DNA of 23,666 bases from an uncultured Bacilli bacterium (GTDB lineage Bacteria > Bacillota_I > Bacilli_A > RF39 > UBA660), in NCBI GenBank assembly GCA_910579455.1, contig CAJTUT010000012.1, positions 1-23,666 of the forward strand. The letters are read 5' to 3'. Numbering within the stretch: the stretch's first letter is position 1; the number at the start of each line of letters is the position of its first letter. The translations under genes and the position numbers were made by a program. The notes beneath the pieces are model-generated. The model had not been told where the DNA came from. It saw only the letters and a program-made list of their open reading frames with translations, and made no database searches. Positions 21,643 through 23,666 of this stretch are shown here, in pieces.

Positions 21643-23229
21643 ATGACAGATATAGAAATTTCTAGAAATGCGAACAAGCTAAATATAAAAGAGATTGCAA
21701 AAAAAATGAAATTGGGTGAAAATGATCTAATTTTATATGGAAATGATAAAGCAAAAATAACCCTAGAAAAGGGGAATAAAAAGGGAAAAATTATATTGGT
21801 TACTGCTACAAACCCGACCCCATATGGGGAGGGAAAAACAACGGTTAGTATTGGTCTAGGAGATGCATTAAGTAAATTAGGGAAAGATACATCAATAACT
21901 CTAAGACAACCATCCATGGGACCTGTTTTTGGTATTAAAGGCGGAGCAACTGGAGGAGGTTATTCACAAGTAATCCCGATGGAAGATATTAATCTTCATT
22001 TTACTGGAGATTTTCACGCAATTACAATGGCAAATAATTTGCTATCAGCGGCTATTGATAATCATATAGAAAGAGGAAATAAGTTAAAAATAACCGAAGT
22101 ACTATTTAATAGATGTCTGGATGTTAATGATAGATCATTAAGAGAGGTTCAATTAAATAATAGGAAGGAAAGTTTTAATATCACAGCAGCTAGTGAAATT
22201 ATGGCACTATTTTGTTTGGCAAATGATTTAAAAGATTTAAAAAATCGTTTAGGAAATATTATAATTGGAAAGGATGAATTCAATAGATATGTATTAGCAA
22301 AAGAGTTGAATATAGAAGGAGCTTTAACCGCTATTTTAAAAGATGCATTTTATCCCAATTTAGTTCAAACTTTAGAGCATACACCCGTACTGATTCATGG
22401 AGGACCTTTTGCTAATATTGCTCATGGATGTAATAGTATAAAAGCAACCAGGTTAGCCGCTTCCTTAACGAATTATATCGTTACAGAGGCAGGATTTGGA
22501 TCAGATTTAGGTGCTGAAAAATTTTTCGATATTAAATGCAGAATGGGCGGAATAAAGCCAGATTGCATTGTGCTAGTGACTACCATTAGATCATTAAGAT
22601 TTAATGGGAAGGATAATCTAGAAAGAGGATTATCAAATTTAGAAGCTCACATAAAAAATCTCAAGCAAAATAATTCAAATATTGTTGTTTGTTTAAATAA
22701 ATTTGCACAAGATACGGAATCAGATATTGAAATAGTGAAAGAATTTGTAAAAGATCACAATGTTCCCTTTGCTCTAAACTCATCCTATATGGAGGGGGGA
22801 GAAGGTGCTATATCTTTGGCCAGAGAAGTATTATCTTTACTTCGAAATGAAAATGAATTTGAGTATTTATATGATATAGATAAGAGCATCAAAGAGAAGA
22901 TTAGTACACTAGCAAAAAAAATATATCATGCAGATAAGGTAGAGTATTCTACCAAATCTCTAGGCATTATAGAAGAAATAGAAAGTAAAAATCTAGAGAA
23001 TCTTCCAATTTGTATTGCAAAAACGCAATATTCTCTATCTGATGATAAAACAAAACTAGGTAATCCACAACATACTACAATTTTTGTAAAAGATATTAAG
23101 TTCTATCAGGGAGCAGGTTTTATAACAGTATTATTAGGAAATATATTGACTATGCCAGGCTTACCTGATACCCCCAATTATGAAAAGATAAGTATAGATA
23201 AGGCTAATCAAATTGTGGGTTTATCCTAA
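21643..23229 (+). CDS. fhs: Formate-tetrahydrofolate ligase
   Basis: A 528-residue cytosolic enzyme that makes 10-formyl-tetrahydrofolate from formate, THF and ATP for purine and fMet synthesis. Motifs include the P-loop TPYGEGKTT (about residues 64-72), RQPSMGPVFGIKGGATGGGYSQVIPMEDIN split over residues about 88-118, HFTGDFHAIT, the TEAGFGSDLGAEKFFDIKCR region and the C-terminal PGLPDTPNYEKI. It is about 28 residues shorter than the common 555-560 length, with the shortening spread over loops, and no frameshift. GAGGTGAT precedes ATG 21643 by 3 nt. It is monocistronic, with a consensus promoter and a terminator immediately after its end. Confidence 0.97.
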   Translation: MTDIEISRNANKLNIKEIAKKMKLGENDLILYGNDKAKITLEKGNKKGKIILVTATNPTPYGEGKTTVSIGLGDALSKLGKDTSITLRQPSMGPVFGIKGGATGGGYSQVIPMEDINLHFTGDFHAITMANNLLSAAIDNHIERGNKLKITEVLFNRCLDVNDRSLREVQLNNRKESFNITAASEIMALFCLANDLKDLKNRLGNIIIGKDEFNRYVLAKELNIEGALTAILKDAFYPNLVQTLEHTPVLIHGGPFANIAHGCNSIKATRLAASLTNYIVTEAGFGSDLGAEKFFDIKCRMGGIKPDCIVLVTTIRSLRFNGKDNLERGLSNLEAHIKNLKQNNSNIVVCLNKFAQDTESDIEIVKEFVKDHNVPFALNSSYMEGGEGAISLAREVLSLLRNENEFEYLYDIDKSIKEKISTLAKKIYHADKVEYSTKSLGIIEEIESKNLENLPICIAKTQYSLSDDKTKLGNPQHTTIFVKDIKFYQGAGFITVLLGNILTMPGLPDTPNYEKISIDKANQIVGLS

Positions 23230-23232
23230 AAT

Positions 23233-23262
23233 AAAGAGACTAGCAGGTGTAGTCTCTTTTAA
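23233..23262. terminator. Bidirectional terminator after fhs
   Basis: AAAGAGACTA (23233-23242), loop GCAGGTG, TAGTCTCTTT (23250-23259) is a perfect 10-bp stem followed by TTTT on plus; on minus the stem is followed by ATTTTA. It is shared by fhs and the converging Ig-repeat gene. Confidence 0.85.
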
Positions 23263-23265
23263 ATA

Positions 23266-23664
23266 CTAATTCTCTTTTTGTGTTTTGGTGGTAACTTCCT
23301 TAGTAAGTTTTGGTTCAAATATCGTAATCTTATTGGTATACAATTTTCCGTTATAACTAATTGAATATAGATAATTACCGGGAGTAGAAGTATCCACGTT
23401 ACTAATATCTAATCTAATTGCAGATAAAACCTCTAGCGGAAGGTTTTCCTTTATATAATCTGTAACACTTTTAGGAAGATCTTTTCCTACCTCAAAAGAT
23501 AAATTGTTAAGTGTAATATTATCCACGTTAGGTAAAGCCTTGGGAGTAATAGAAACAGTACCGTTATATATTTTTTTATTATAAGTAATAGTATAAGTGT
23601 AATTACCTACTTCATTAATATTTACGGATGATGTATCGAGTTTCAATTTATTAATAATACTTTC
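23266..23664 (-). CDS. C-terminal part of an Ig-like repeat protein (truncated by window edge)
   Basis: An open frame entering from the right edge on the minus strand and ending at TAA 23268-23266; 132 codons are visible. It contains two similar beta-sandwich units of roughly 55-60 residues. The first includes KLDTSSVNINEVGNYTYTITYN. The second includes RLDISNVDTSTPGNYLYSISYN and ends in KLYTNKITIFEPK. Both share the LD-S-V-T-GNY-Y-I-YN pattern of bacterial Ig-like/HYR-type domains. A Leu/Pro-rich linker (NVDNITLNNLSFEVGKDLP) precedes the second. The C-terminal tail (KLTKEVTTKTQKEN) is polar, with no sorting signal or transmembrane helix, so any membrane anchor must be N-terminal and lies outside the window. 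It is probably a surface or extracytoplasmic protein; identity unknown. Confidence 0.8.
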   Translation of the reverse strand, partial: ESIINKLKLDTSSVNINEVGNYTYTITYNKKIYNGTVSITPKALPNVDNITLNNLSFEVGKDLPKSVTDYIKENLPLEVLSAIRLDISNVDTSTPGNYLYSISYNGKLYTNKITIFEPKLTKEVTTKTQKEN

Positions 23665-23666
23665 TT

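Noticed and set aside
1..23666. UGA-to-Trp recoding as in Mycoplasma
   Set aside because: TGA ends several genes in stop/start overlaps, no ORF needs it as a sense codon, and Trp is encoded by TGG.

Overview
The window is chromosomal DNA of a low-GC Gram-positive bacterium (Firmicutes, Bacilli/Erysipelotrichia-like or a walled relative of the Mollicutes). The reasons are strong A+T bias, AAAGGAGGTGAT-type ribosome binding sites, a WhiA and YvcK pair, ClpP, lipoprotein and sortase surface biology, and gene order resembling the Bacillus subtilis uvrA-lgt-yvcK-whiA-clpP-gap-pgk-tpi region. TGA is a stop here (for example in two ATGA stop/start overlaps) and TGG encodes Trp, so the code is the standard bacterial one. 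I cannot name the species.

Layout. 1-302: 3' end of an unrecognised ORF with 18-bp Thr/Pro repeats. 352-4535: uvrA (behind a LexA-like SOS box), a YvlD/holin-4 membrane protein and lgt, closed by a terminator. 4547-7596: yvcK and whiA, then a cytosolic leucine-rich-repeat protein with its own extended -10 promoter. 7652-10037: clpP (minus) divergent from a TGS/uridine-kinase-like nucleoside kinase. 10067-11149: monocistronic gap. 11161-11301: a 46-residue membrane microprotein on the minus strand. 11448-16038: a tightly coupled operon of zinc-ribbon membrane protein, pgk, a GNAT-like protein, a diacylglycerol-glucosyltransferase-type GT4 enzyme and a compact tpiA. 16143-17881: a LolA/YdcC-like lipoprotein, a membrane-anchored thioredoxin-fold protein without CxxC, and tRNA-Asn. 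17950-19374: a charged coiled-coil membrane protein. 19459-21424 (minus): a thioester-domain/Cna-B adhesin overlapping its probable partner sortase. 21643-23229: fhs. 23266-edge (minus): C-terminus of an Ig-like-repeat protein.

Functionally the region mixes housekeeping (nucleotide excision repair, lower glycolysis, one-carbon metabolism, proteolysis, lipoprotein maturation, cell-wall/metabolic regulation by YvcK and WhiA) with a small surface module. The adhesin has a predicted Cys-Gln thioester, two Cna-B-like domains and a non-canonical VPNTE sorting signal. The sortase start and ribosome binding site sit inside the adhesin's last codons. Promoter -10 boxes lie unusually close to ribosome binding sites in most transcription units, predicting very short 5' leaders. 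I did not find a defence system, prophage, IS element or CRISPR array. The most unusual unit is the adhesin-sortase pair.
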